Assembly (NCBI GenBank): GCA_015499995.1
Contig: JADNRV010000214.1
Location: forward strand, 16,965 to 80,964
Direction: 5' to 3'
DNA length: 64,000 nt
DNA from: Flammula alnicola
Taxonomy: Eukaryota > Basidiomycota > Agaricomycetes > Agaricales > Strophariaceae
Shown: positions 10,705 through 21,261 of the stretch, one piece after another
Numbering within the stretch: position 1 is the first letter of the stretch
Layout of the letters: the number at the start of each line of letters is the position of its first letter
The notes under the pieces: model-generated
The model's database searches: none
The model's input: only the letters and a program-made list of their open reading frames with translations
What the model was told of the DNA's origin: nothing
Position numbers and translations under genes: made by a program

Positions 10705-13210
10705 TCAAGTCAGAGCGTCATGAAGCACAAATCTTAACGCATTCATATCCCTGTCCTGCTGTCTCACAACTCCATGTTCATCATGTTCTTCGCCGTGTAG
10801 TTTCTCCAGGTCTGCAAGACTAATGAAAACGATCCTATCCTTTTTCTTATTGAAAAGGATATGTTCCAAGTCTAAACCATTGTGCAGGAAATTGCTACCA
10901 TGGATCGAACTTGATAGGCTGTGTTTTATAGTATCCCTATGGGTATTGAAAGCATTGAATGTAAGTGTTAGAAAGGTGTTCGAGAAAAAGGAGGCAACAC
11001 ACCAATAATGTCTTTTTAATATCTCGAACTTCTTGTCAGACACTAATTTTGAAAGCGGAACGCCTCCATGGCCCATTAGGAGCACCTCAAAGCCAATTTC
11101 CGGATCCTCGTGCATGAATAAGCCATACGTGGGAACAAGACATGGACGTTTCTCTTTTGAGAGTTGATCGTACATCGAATACTCCTTCTCCAGGCGCTCT
11201 TTTCTGCTTTTATTTCTAGCAAATTTAAGAACGAGGTCGTGAGAGTAAACGGTTTTTATTGGCCCGTCGATTCTGGTTAGAGATGCACTGTAGGCGGCGC
11301 CAGACAAGGGTTCCAGATTGCCTATCTGGAACTGGATGTCTGTATCGAATTTCCCGTCGATTTGGGCTTCAGACTTTCCTTCAATCACTAACTCGATTGA
11401 ATGACTCGAAGGAAGAACTTTGCGACGAAATGAATGCAAAACGTCACCAGACAAAATGTAGCGAGGAAGAACCATTGCAAGGTGGCTAGCGGTGCGTAGT
11501 TGTTTGATAAGTTCCTGAACAACATCAATCACGTCGTTAGCAAGTAATTTTCAACAGAAACACCATCAACTGACTTCATTCAAGATATCCAAGCGGATCG
11601 ACTGTTTCTTTCTCAGGACCCTAGCAGATTCTGCCCTTTCCGTGTTTACGGCTTCACTTTCGTAATTCGAGTCCTCTTCTTTAGTCGAGTTGGGATATTT
11701 GAGAGAATCATAATCATAACAGGTCCTATAGGTTGGTAGCCACTCGTCTTGGGGCTTCAACAACATCTGCTTCAGTTGCCTTACTCTATCCCGAGTATCA
11801 TGGTAAGCCGCGATACCAAGTCCAATGTGAATCTTGTAATGACTAGGGTTGCTCTGCGTTGAAACGTGAATCACCGGAGATAAATAGAGCGTTCGAGACT
11901 CTCTATGTCGTCTTCCAATGATTTCATAATTTCCTGCGTTAATAACGATGAAGGTGGCGTCTTCGTGCACAAGCGAGGCCCAAACCTAAGTAGTTCTCAG
12001 TCCGCTTGAGTCAAACAGATTGGAAACGTTCACTTACTTGCTGGGTGATGAAGCCAGGCTTCAGTGAATCCGACGAAGTCGCAGCGAAGTTTCGAACGTG
12101 ATGCGGTACTCCGAAATCTTCGTCGTCCGTGTCAGTTGGTTCAGAATCTTCGTCCAAGGAATATTGGTCATCTTCGCTCGATGGCTTAACAGACTTCGCA
12201 ATAGTCTCCGTCGTCGCTGAAGAGTGCTGAGGAAGTGAGGAGGGAGTGGTTGACGAAGACATGGTCCCAGAATCCGACGGGGCCAAATATTCAGAGTCTG
12301 AATTTTTGCGTTTCTCTCCAATCTGGATCACGCCGGGGTGCGATGAACCGTCATTCGTCGACCACCATAGCTGGCGCGCATCGGGTCCAGTCTTCCTTCC
12401 CGTAACAGACCAAATATTGTTCGTCGAATGTTTATCAGAAAAAGGCGAGTCTGAGCTATTTCCGCAAGTCAGCCGGAGGCCGGCAGAGCCATGTATAGAT
12501 CCGCATGTCATCCAGGTGAACTCTCGTTCAGTAAGGCGCACGATCCCTTCCATTACTTTCAAGTCTGCCGCTTGTAGACTTTTGAACTCGTAGACAGCCA
12601 AATTATCCAACAAGTGACTTTTAATGGCCTCGAGATCGGCTTGTTGCTCCTCAGTCAAGGTGGGGATAATCACTTTGGGTATAACCAGGTAGCCATCCGC
12701 TAGTCCATGAGTATTTCGCATCGAAGTTGATTCCCATTCTAGAACACTGTCCCAGGCAGCCAATCCGAAAAGTAGAGTGGATACAACGAGGTTGCACGGA
12801 TTCCCAGTGCGGCGAAGAAAATCGTCAGTGATACATTGTTCGTTTTTAATGGGAGGACAAATATTGGCATCGAGGGCATCCTGTAGGAGAACCTGGAGTT
12901 TGTTGCTGTCTGAATGTCTTCGTAGAACGCGCTTTTGGTTGAGCGTCATGTACTGATCGCACAAAGTCGACAGCGCCGGAAGGAGATCCTCGGATAAGAC
13001 GATGTTTTTCAGACGCAGGGATTCGTGCAAGTGCAAATCGTAGAACTTTGGTGGCCTGGTGCCTTTGGATGCGGTATGGTCTTGGTCTTTGACGTAGATG
13101 TGGGGTTTGGATTCAAGTAGTGTATTTACGAGAAGTTGGTTCGGCAGAGAAGGCGGAAGTGTGGAGCGTCGGCCCTTCCTGGTCCTGTTGGTGGAAGCGT
13201 GTTGGGACAT
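10705..13210 (-). CDS. Gene B2: PD-(D/E)XK-like domain fused to a degenerate kinase-like domain
   Basis: Tandem paralog of B1. Exons 13210-12038, 11985-11575, 11514-11003 and 10936-10705, with introns of 52, 60 and 66 nt, give 775 aa. LADG with D172 and VYEFKS with E208-F-K210 are kept, so the nuclease-like motif survives in both copies. The kinase region again has LHNGLDLEHIL and ADLE instead of HxD...N and DFG. The serine/acid-rich linker before the middle domain is longer and more diverged than the domains. All frames are open. B2 is upstream of A2 on the same strand, as B1 is of A1. Confidence 0.8.
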
Positions 13211-13650
13211 TGGCCTTCACCCTTTCCTAGAGAATTGCCCAAGGACTGTAAGCCAGGGAGGGATCGACGTCGGAAAATGAGGGGCTTGTGGTAGACATTT
13301 ATAAAGGCGAACAGAATAAGCTTGGGCCCATCTGAGGAACTTAGTTGCCAATTCAAATGGTCCGTCTGCGCAACGCCCAAGTGGTTCCATAATAATAATG
13401 AGATGGTTCCCTGCACGACGAATCTTTATAATAAGACGTAGTACAGATAATTTCACAATAGCGCTCACTCTGATTTGTTTGCAAGCATTTCTCGCTTCCG
13501 TCGTTGGTCTTTTGTTTCGCCTGTACGACGTACGTCGAAATGGTAGATTTGGAATAAGGTACTACCTTAGGCGCTGTCGTTGTCGCCCGGGATACGAAAA
13601 GTGTCAAACTTTTCGGACTCGGAATTAGTTAGAGCTAGTTAGAGGCTTTC

Positions 13651-14070
13651 GTACGTACGTAGTACGCGTAACGGCCAAAAAAAAGGTTTTTAAAATTCGC
13701 CTTACATAAGTAAATAGTACAACCCTTGATGCATCCAACGTTGCTGGCCTGCACCTGAAAAGTTCTGTAGCTGTCAATTCAGTTGGTTCAAGTGTACATC
13801 TGAGGAACCTTCAACCTTGTAGTTTCCGCCAAAACAAGGACGACAAGATATCGTTAGACATGTCCGACAAAAAAGCGAACAAAAGAAAACAACAATAGGT
13901 ATTTCAGTGTAATACCTAAAGGATACACAGTACATAATAGATCATTAGTACTTACAGCAAGGATGAAGAACAAATAGCTAGAGTAACTAAGAGATTGATG
14001 GAGTGTCGTTCATATAGCATAAGGGCATGAACGTTGTGATTTCATCTCATAGATCAGAGCAAGATGTCAG
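13651..14070. other. Intergenic, nothing recognised
   Basis: AT-rich spacer between the duplicated block and the 3' end of the RGG gene. Similarity to unit 1 ends near 13,650. I see no conserved ORF, tRNA or transposon end. Confidence 0.5.
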
Positions 14071-16080
14071 TTATGCCGGGGGTGGAGTAGCATGGGCACC
14101 TATTAAGACCAGAGTGAGCAGAAATGAATATAGAGTTAGAAAGGACTCGCCTCCTCGATCACCCCGTCCGCGGCCCCTGCCGCCCCTTCCACGCTCTCCA
14201 TCACCTCGCCATTCACCGCTGCCACGACCAGCATAACCTGAATGAAAAGCATCAATACCATGACGTGTTTCCTCTTAAAAATAAGTACTTACCACCACGT
14301 TCGCCGCCCCTGAAGCCACGGAATTCTCTACGGTCACCTCTGAATCCACCGCGTTCGCCACCACGTTCGCCTCCACGGAATCCGCCGCGCTCGCCTCCTC
14401 TGCCGCCTCGGAATCCACCACGTTCGCCACCACGGAATCCACCACGTTGACCGCCGCGTTCTCCCCTGAAGGAGCCACGGCCACCACGGCCACGTCCTCT
14501 GGCTTGGGTGAAACCATCGTCTTCAGTGTGGTTCTCCTCGCCATCAACGTGTCCGTTGACGGCAGGAGTGGCAGCCTCTTCCTGGGATTGCTCTACTGCT
14601 TCCGCAGGCGTGGCAGACCCGGATGTTCCAAATTCTGCGTGAAGACCGGCGATAGAAGGTAGACCGCCTTCGTCATCAGCAGCCCAATCGATGGGGGCGT
14701 TTGTTGTCTGTTAAGATGACAAAAAATGAGCTAGGATTAAATTGTTGATGGAAAGCCTCGTACATCTGCAGGAGCTGAAGGTGCGGCTTCTTCTGCGACG
14801 TGGCCGTTCACAGCATGCTCTTCTTCGTGGCCAGCAGCATCCGATTTTTCGACCCATTCAACGCCCTCCTCGAAGGAAGATATCTCGATTTCGCTCGCTT
14901 GGATGAAGCGGAAGCCACTAGATATTGTCGCAGTAGGAATATCAGCAACAGAAACCTCTGGCTCGATATCTTCGGTAGAGTCAGCGAGTGTTTGTTGCTG
15001 CTCTTCCTCCTCCTCGACTTGCTCTTCCTGTGGAGTTGGAGCGCGAGGGGGGTTGAATGCCAGTTGAGTAATTTCCAGCAACCGCGAAGCTTTTGCGAAA
15101 ATGAAGATTTAGTATGCCAATGCTTTGCATTTGGGAACTTTGAACGTACATGATACGCCGTCCACGTCAGTTCCAAACAATAGGTCATTGAGGACAGCTT
15201 GTTTTCGTTCGTCGACTTCGCCCAAAAGAGCATCGGCAACGGAGTCGAAGGCAGCATTCTCAGCAGCATCAGCGATGTTAGAGATATCCACAGCACCAGA
15301 AGCCAATAATGAACGAAGACGGAGGAGGTCGAGAATGCCATTTGTTTTGGTCACAAGAGCAGCCTGAAAAAAATGGGCGAGATGTCCGGTCTGTCAAGCA
15401 TTTCTAGTCTCATGACACAAGTACATACCTGAGCAGCAGAAACCGCACCATGAATTCGCGCCTTTTCAGCCTTTTCAGCCTCAAGGCGCTTAATGGCCAA
15501 TTCTTGAACCAGTTCCGATTCGTGGACCTGGAGACTAATCAACACGGTGGAGCAGGATATAAATGATCGAAACTTACCTCAATGGCCTTTTTCACTTCGC
15601 CCAATTCCTTCTGGACGGCCTCCAGTGTTGGCAGGGTCTTGAGTGTTCGTTGTTGGTCGATGTTCAGTTTCTCAGGATCCGTGGCAGCGTAAATCGTTAT
15701 CCGTGACTAAGAAACATCGAAGCTTAGTACTTGGTGATAAAAGTGTTTTAGTAAAAACGCACAATTTTCTTTGTTGTTGCCTTCAGGCGTTTGTGAACGA
15801 GATCAACGATTGGGCTGGGCTTCAACAAAACATCTTCCTCAGGAAGGATAGTTCCCTGAGACTCCGTTTGAACGACCGTGTCCGGCGCTGGGGTTCCCTC
15901 TTCAGCCTCAGGTTGTTCAGGAGCTTTTTCACTTGGAGGGGCAGAAGTAGCCTCGGGGACAGCAGGAGTATCGTCGTGCTCCGACTTGCCCTTGGCCTTT
16001 CTCTTCTTTTTCTGGGTTTTAGATAGAGGAGCCGGAGGAGGGGCTCCCGGAACGATGCGTTGGACTACTGCTTCGGGCAT
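14071..16080 (-). CDS. RGG/RG-rich protein, probably RNA-binding
   Basis: Exons 16080-15763, 15706-15578, 15527-15429, 15363-15150, 15089-14764, 14707-14293 and 14237-14071 give 555 aa. If the last exon contains a 63-nt intron (14162-14100) with a weak GTGATC donor, the protein has 534 aa. The N-terminus is basic then Pro/Glu-rich. Residues of about 110-240 are helical ([28 protein letters not shown]). An acidic middle part carries EEEEEQQQ and two NGHV-like motifs. The C-terminus has more than ten RGG/FRGG repeats, a known RNA-binding and arginine-methylation sequence type. A translation or stress-granule role like that of caprin/Stm1-type proteins is possible but not shown. Family not recognised with certainty. 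Confidence 0.75.
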
Positions 16081-16660
16081 TTTTTTTTGGTAAAAGTAGA
16101 GGGGTTATGAGTTTTTGCAAGCTGGGGTTGTGAGCTGGTGGGGATGGTTGAGAGCAAAAAAAGCGACGCGTTATTTCTCACGATGCGGCCAAGATCACCG
16201 TCAAGAGCCGCAACAACCTCGACCTCCGACCGCCAACTTCTCCCGTATCCCATAAAACAAGCAAACATTAATTCAAGAATGTTCTATCAAGAAATCCACA
16301 GACAGGTCCAGAAAATTTCACACCTGTCGCGAAAACTAATATTGCGGGGCCGCTAAGCTGCATTTCAGCACTGGACCAAGTGGGAGGCGGTGAGCTTGCT
16401 CAGGGCACCAGGATTTCGTGGTCTCCAGCCTGGCGGCAAGAGGTACTGAGTGCGTAGTCTTAGTATCTCAAAGTTTGAGCTCTAACCCTTTCCTATGTTG
16501 AACCAGGCGTTTAACAAATCTCGCTGTAAAATTAAAAACATGACTGGAATTTCACGTCAGCCACTGCGCTGCCAATACCTACGACTTCTAAAGCATCTAG
16601 GAACCCCATAACACCTCCTGCCTCCTACTTGTCAAAAATTTCTTCCACTTTTCGGCATAG
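16081..16660. promoter_or_regulatory. Divergent intergenic region between RGG and BTB genes
   Basis: 580 bp separate two divergent starts, so promoters for both are expected here. The RGG gene start is preceded by an 8-T run on the plus strand (16,081-16,088). No consensus box is clear enough to name. Confidence 0.4.
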
Positions 16661-17860
16661 ATGGATGACTTCAGTACCAACCGACATGCTGAAAGCCCCA
16701 TCAAGTGCGAAGTTGTAACCCCTTTGCCCTCTCGCCATCCAGACCTTTGGTTTAGCGACGGTAACATTGCTCTGGTCGCTGGTGACTTCTACTTCAATGT
16801 TCATAGCGGCCTTGTTTGCCGTCACTCTGCCCCATTGTCCGAATCTATCAAGGCGTTGGAGGCTGAAGATAGACAAGCTGGCTTGATCGAGGGGAGCATT
16901 GTTCTGGAACTCGACGACAATCCCAAGGACCTTTGTAGGTTCCTCCTTGCTTTATATGATGGAGTGTACGTATTCTATTTTTCATCCATCTCATACGAGG
17001 AGCACTAACTAGAATTGGACCCTATTAGATCTGGAATAAAGCACGACAATCACGATTTTGACCAGGTTTCAGCATTGCTCAGGCTATCAACCAAGTACTG
17101 CGTGGAACATATCCGAACAGATGTCCTTCGTGGCATGGCGCCAATCTGGCCCAAAACACTCTCGGCTTGGGAATTTAGGGAGGCTGATGCTACCGATGCT
17201 ACTGGAGTTTATAAACCACGTTCTATCTATCCGCATCCGATGTAAGCTCATCCTATCTACCACTATCATAATTTGTTGACAAAGCTTTTATATCACAGAC
17301 TCGTTATTAATTTAGCAAGGGAGACAGGCACGACGGAACTTCTTCCATCAGCATTCTACGACCTCTCGCGCTGCGCTGCAAGCGAAATAGCCACCGGTTA
17401 CCTATCACCTGGACTCTCTGACCGGTCTGACGTGCACATGCTTTCCGATGAGGACCTAATGAACACCCTGAGAGGAAGGGAGCACGCATCTCGATTCTTA
17501 TCAACATTCGTCGTCAATGAGCTCGAAGGTCGAGATGCTTCCGTCAACTGTGTACACCGAAACGACCCAGATCCATTCCGCAAGCGCATTTGCCAGGCAA
17601 CATTTGAGGCCACCACTTTCGAGATTTTACGCGATGTCAATGGGGTTGTATTCCACCGCAGCTCAGATCCACTCTTCGCCATCATGGACGCGGACCTGAT
17701 GCAAACTAGGAGTGATTCGCCGAATGGAAGGCTGAGCCTCCTTCATAGGGCATGTGAACCTTGTCGAATGGATTTTACAACCTCGGTAGACACTACTCGA
17801 GAAGACATGTGGCACAAGTTACCAGCGTGGTTTGGCATTAGTTTATCTTCCTGGCCATAA
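16661..17860 (+). CDS. BTB/POZ domain protein
   Basis: Exons 16661-16965, 17029-17241 and 17299-17860 give 359 aa. Residues of about 25-110 form the BTB core: HPDLWFSDGNIALVAGDFYFNVHSG, then SAPLSES and a hydrophobic LCRFLLALYDGV. The remainder (STKYCVEHIRTD, WEFREADATD, VINLARETGTTELLPSAFYDLSRC) matches the long BTB proteins expanded in Agaricomycetes. BTB domains mediate dimerisation and often recruit CUL3 ubiquitin ligases; the specific partner cannot be read here. The C-terminal part has a Cys pair (CEPC) but no named domain. Confidence 0.88.
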
Positions 17861-18119
17861 TGTAATGTTCCGTTTGTCCGACTTTGCTACGTTTCTGGAT
17901 GTACGATTAGAGTACAACTTCGTTGTAGCCCATAAGTCTTTCACCCCTATGTTGGCAGAACTGAAATTCGGATTGGAATTTGAGATCTGAGCTTGGTATC
18001 GTTATCTTATCTGATAGGGAGCATGGAGTACTTACCTACTTGGCCAATTGGCAGTTCACATGCACAGCTACCTTTCATTTACCTTTCCTTGCCGTCGAAG
18101 CCAGTCACTACGAAGAACA

Positions 18120-19624
18120 ATGGGTTTCTTGACCGAGGATCAGATCACCAAGGTGAGCAATTCAGGAATTACATTCACATCCCCATCCTCAAGACATTGT
18201 TTCGAACTTTCCTTTAGTTCCATGCGGACGGGTAGGAAGACAATCATTATAACGCTTTCCCTCTCAACTCACCATGACCCTTTGAAAGATATCTGGTCAT
18301 CCCGAACTTTCTGCCATCCCAAGAGACGGCAGCTCTCTTGACACGCTCCAAGGAACTGCTGGACGAGTTCAATGTCGAGGATCACCCTCTCGTGAGTGTT
18401 CTCTTTCTCTCGAACTGCGCATTCTATAGCAATGAATGTATCGCAAATTTTAACTACAGACCAAGTTTACGACGAGCGATGATAATCATATTGGAGACGA
18501 ATACTTCTTGACCTCTGGAGATAAGATGTATGCATTGATGACTTACTCACCCCAGATCGATGTTGACGCCCATCCATCGCGACCAGTCGATATTTCTTAG
18601 AAGAGGATGCAGTGAATTCCCAAGGAAAGCTCACGAGGGAGAAGCAGAAATCCGTTAACAAGATTGGACACGGCACGTACTACCCTGCTTATTGTCCCAG
18701 GCTTATCGTGGAGTTGACATGATAATTGACAGCATTGCACGAATTGGATCCTACCTTTCGAAAGGTGACTTTAGAAAACGAACGACTGAGAGACCTCGTT
18801 AGAGACCTGAAGTTCCACAAGGACCCGGTAGGTATGGCAGTCTCTCCTTCACTTGATTAGGTTTGAAGCCTTGGTAACAGGGCTGTTCCAGCACTTCAAT
18901 CCATGGTCATCACGAAGCAAACACACATCGGAGGAGAAGGTATGTCTTAGAACAAAAGTTCAAAGACTATGCAGCGTTGACTCGTATTGCCGATAGTTCC
19001 TGAGCATAACGACTCGTACGTCCCTTTTGCCTGTGTCATCATGCCTATATTGAATTCGGCCTGTTGAATGAAGCACTTTCCTAGTAAGCACCTGATATCC
19101 TTGACGCCTTTACTTTTAATCACCTCTTGATTAGTATACCGATCCTCCATCGGCTCTAGGGTTTTGGATTGCGCTAGAGCGTTGTACGGCCACGAACGGA
19201 GCTCTGTCGTTTCTCCCTGGCTCTCATCTCACATCTCCTATTACCAAACGTTTTGTGCGACTTGGAGAGAACAAAGGAACGGGATTCGAGCCACTGGTTC
19301 CAGGTGCAGCAGAGAAGGAAGTAGCGAAACAGCCGAAGGGAGGATACATCCTTGAAACCTGCAACCCAGGTCTGCCATTCTCATCCAATAAGTTATTGAG
19401 ATCATGATTAACCAGTTTCATTTCCTTGAGCAGGCGATCTCGTTCTAATTCATGGATCGGTTCTGCACAAATCAGAGCGCAATACAAGCCCCCACACTCG
19501 ATTCGCGTATACTTTCCACATGATTGAATCACCCCCATACGCAAAATATGACGAAAAGAATTGGCTGCAGCCGACGAAAGAGATGCCATTCTCTCGCATT
19601 TTGCCGCCAGGAGAAGTCAACTAG
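18120..19624 (+). CDS. Phytanoyl-CoA dioxygenase (PhyH) family protein
   Basis: Eleven exons: 18120-18152, 18218-18231, 18289-18391, 18460-18527, 18587-18672, 18733-18831, 18892-18939, 18997-19015, 19074-19083, 19135-19369 and 19434-19624. They give 301 aa, close to human PHYHD1. Recognised blocks are GYLVIPNFLPSQETAAL, NKIGHALHELDP, GGEVPEHNDSTFLYTDPPSA with the iron-binding HxD (H-N-D), GALSFLPGSH and DLVLIHGSVLHKS with the distal His. The family uses Fe(II) and 2-oxoglutarate to hydroxylate substrates. The 10-nt exon (19074-19083) codes for TFL next to the metal site. The intron at 18673-18732 starts with GC, the only choice that keeps GHALHELDP in frame. Confidence 0.9.
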
Positions 19625-19765
19625 AACACGACGAAATTTTCTGCAGGAATGTCCGGAATATAAAGATTAGGTTTTTTATCAGCTATATGGAAATAATTGT
19701 TGGATTCATGTATGCACAGCCTCTCTCCTTCTCAGTATCGAATTATATCAAAATTCCCCCACAAT

Positions 19766-20745
19766 TCAGAATATAGCTAAAGCACTATGATGTCAAGTAT
19801 GAGTATTTGCATTTTGTTTCCTTGAATGTAGACTCACTTAGGTGGACTTGCGATGCCATTCACGATGTTCAACGGGCTAGACGTCACGAAGAACGAATAG
19901 CGACCCAACTCCTTACATACCCTGCTCAATTCCTCGAGATCGAATAGTTCGCCCATGGGCGTCTACAAGGTAAACAATTCATCACCGTATATGTGACCGA
20001 AACCTTGGATCTACTTACTCCCCATAATGCGAGCAGATAGTCGTGAAGGTTCCACTTGTTGAGCTTATTAGGCCGGGCCTCAAAGGCTGGAGAATCCGAA
20101 GCAACCGCAGCAAAGTGGTGATCCCTTGGGAATTTTGGGTTCAACAAAGGCGGCGAACAATGTTCAATCAACTCACCATAACCACTCCACTTCCTCCATA
20201 CCCTGTCGAATCCCCACCGCTTGGGGTGGTTTTGCAAATTCCTCTTTCTCTTCCTTCGTAGCGGTTTCGTACCAATTCACGAATCCCATGCGGACGAAGA
20301 GGATATCACCCTGCTCAAAGGTCACACCTTGAGCTTTGGCGCAATTCTCCAAATCCTTTTCCGTAACAAGGTGGCAGTCATTTGGAGCATAATGGACGCC
20401 ATTTTCTTGAGAGTACGAAAAATAGTCGAGGAGAATGCCTCGACCCGCTATTTTGCCTTGAAGCACTATGTATTTCATCGGCAACAACATGTCAGTAAGC
20501 ATCTGGAAGTCCTTGCTCCAAAGTAAAGGGTAAGGCGCTTACCATGAATACCGTTTCTCGCCGGCCCATCGAAAGCGCATGCCTTTCCCTTTCCATTACC
20601 GGCCTGCAGATCCAGAACTTCGCTAACTGGAAGGTCGTTGTAGAATTGTCCTAAAAAAATCACCGTCGCTTTTTTCAAATCTTCCTCCTCTTAGTCAAGG
20701 TGTGCGCCACATACCAGTTTCATAATAACTCCAATGTCTAAGCCC
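19766..20745 (-). pseudogene. Cyclase/kynurenine formamidase-like gene, 3' part
   Basis: Downstream portion of a cyclase-family (PF04199-type) gene whose 5' part is at 33,240-33,663; the KDZ element lies between. Exons: remainder of exon 2 (20745-20715), then 20650-20543, 20465-20177, 20124-20019, 19962-19838 and 19784-19766. Typical blocks are GLRHWSYYETG, GKIAGRGILLDYF, GVTFEQGDILFVRMG, WDHHFAAVASDSPAFE, MGELFDLEEL and GIASPPNALAIF at the end. Joined with the 5' part the protein would be 345 aa. Members act on amide or ester bonds of small molecules; substrate unknown. The insertion is 12.5 kb long, so this part alone should not be functional. Confidence 0.88.
20739..20745. repeat. Target site duplication TAAGCCC, left
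   Basis: Seven bases identical to 33,233-33,239 and immediately outside the KDZ terminal inverted repeat. On the minus strand it reads GGGCTTA inside cyclase codons for GlyLeu. Keeping one copy rejoins DGL to RHW in frame. Confidence 0.85.
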
Positions 20746-20910
20746 CACATACCTTTGTTACAGTGTACCATATAATATGGTACACCGAACGTGTACAATG
20801 TGCCGTGTGATATGGGTTCAGCGAATTCGCTGAACCAGTGAATAATGTACCATGTATAATTAGGTAGCATACGTACTACATAATATGATACACCGAATTC
20901 GCTGGAGCCC
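20746..20910. repeat. KDZ terminal inverted repeat, left
   Basis: 165 bp, AT-rich, pairing imperfectly with 33,068-33,232. It contains two perfect palindromes: a 23-bp one at 20,763-20,785 centred on an A, and a 22-bp one at 20,815-20,836 built around GAATTC. Confidence 0.9.
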
Positions 20911-21261
20911 CCACGCATTCAGCATGCCTAATGGGCCCCCCATCCCCATTGCTGATTGCCATAGATCGGGGCACTCGGCACCCAAAATCTGGGCTGCCGT
21001 ATATAATGGCTCAAGAATATCTCGCAGGGAGTCGGGAGATCGAAGGGTCACAGTCGGCGTTGCCAATTTGCATGAATCGGGAACAGTCGGCACTTGAGAT
21101 CAGGGTCGGCACTTGAGATCGGGGCTGCATCCCCCGAGTCGGCTTTGCTCAGTGCTTGAATCGAGGGCCTCAGCACTGAAAATCGGACTGCAACATCTTC
21201 CAAGATATGACCAATTAAAAAAGTAAAATACATGAAGGTACATAAAATGTTCTGATCAAGA
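20911..21261. other. KDZ left subterminal non-coding region
   Basis: 350 bp between the TIR and the first gene. No ORF is convincing. It carries many TCGGCA/TCGGCG pentamers and hexamers, for example around 21,050-21,140. Confidence 0.6.

Larger units (their letters stand above)
6740..13650. repeat. Segmental tandem duplication, unit 2
   Basis: Second copy of the unit at 1-6,330, with the same gene order and strands: kinase relic (+), A2 (-), B2 (-), upstream region. It retains about 730 bp (6,905-7,640) that unit 1 has lost, including a MITE-bearing intron and the kinase catalytic loop. The unit lengths differ mainly by that segment. Confidence 0.85.

Noticed and set aside
14124..14547. Long Pro/Arg- and Val/Ala-rich ORFs on both strands
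   Set aside because: They are other-frame readings of the RGG repeats of the minus-strand gene at 14,071-16,080.
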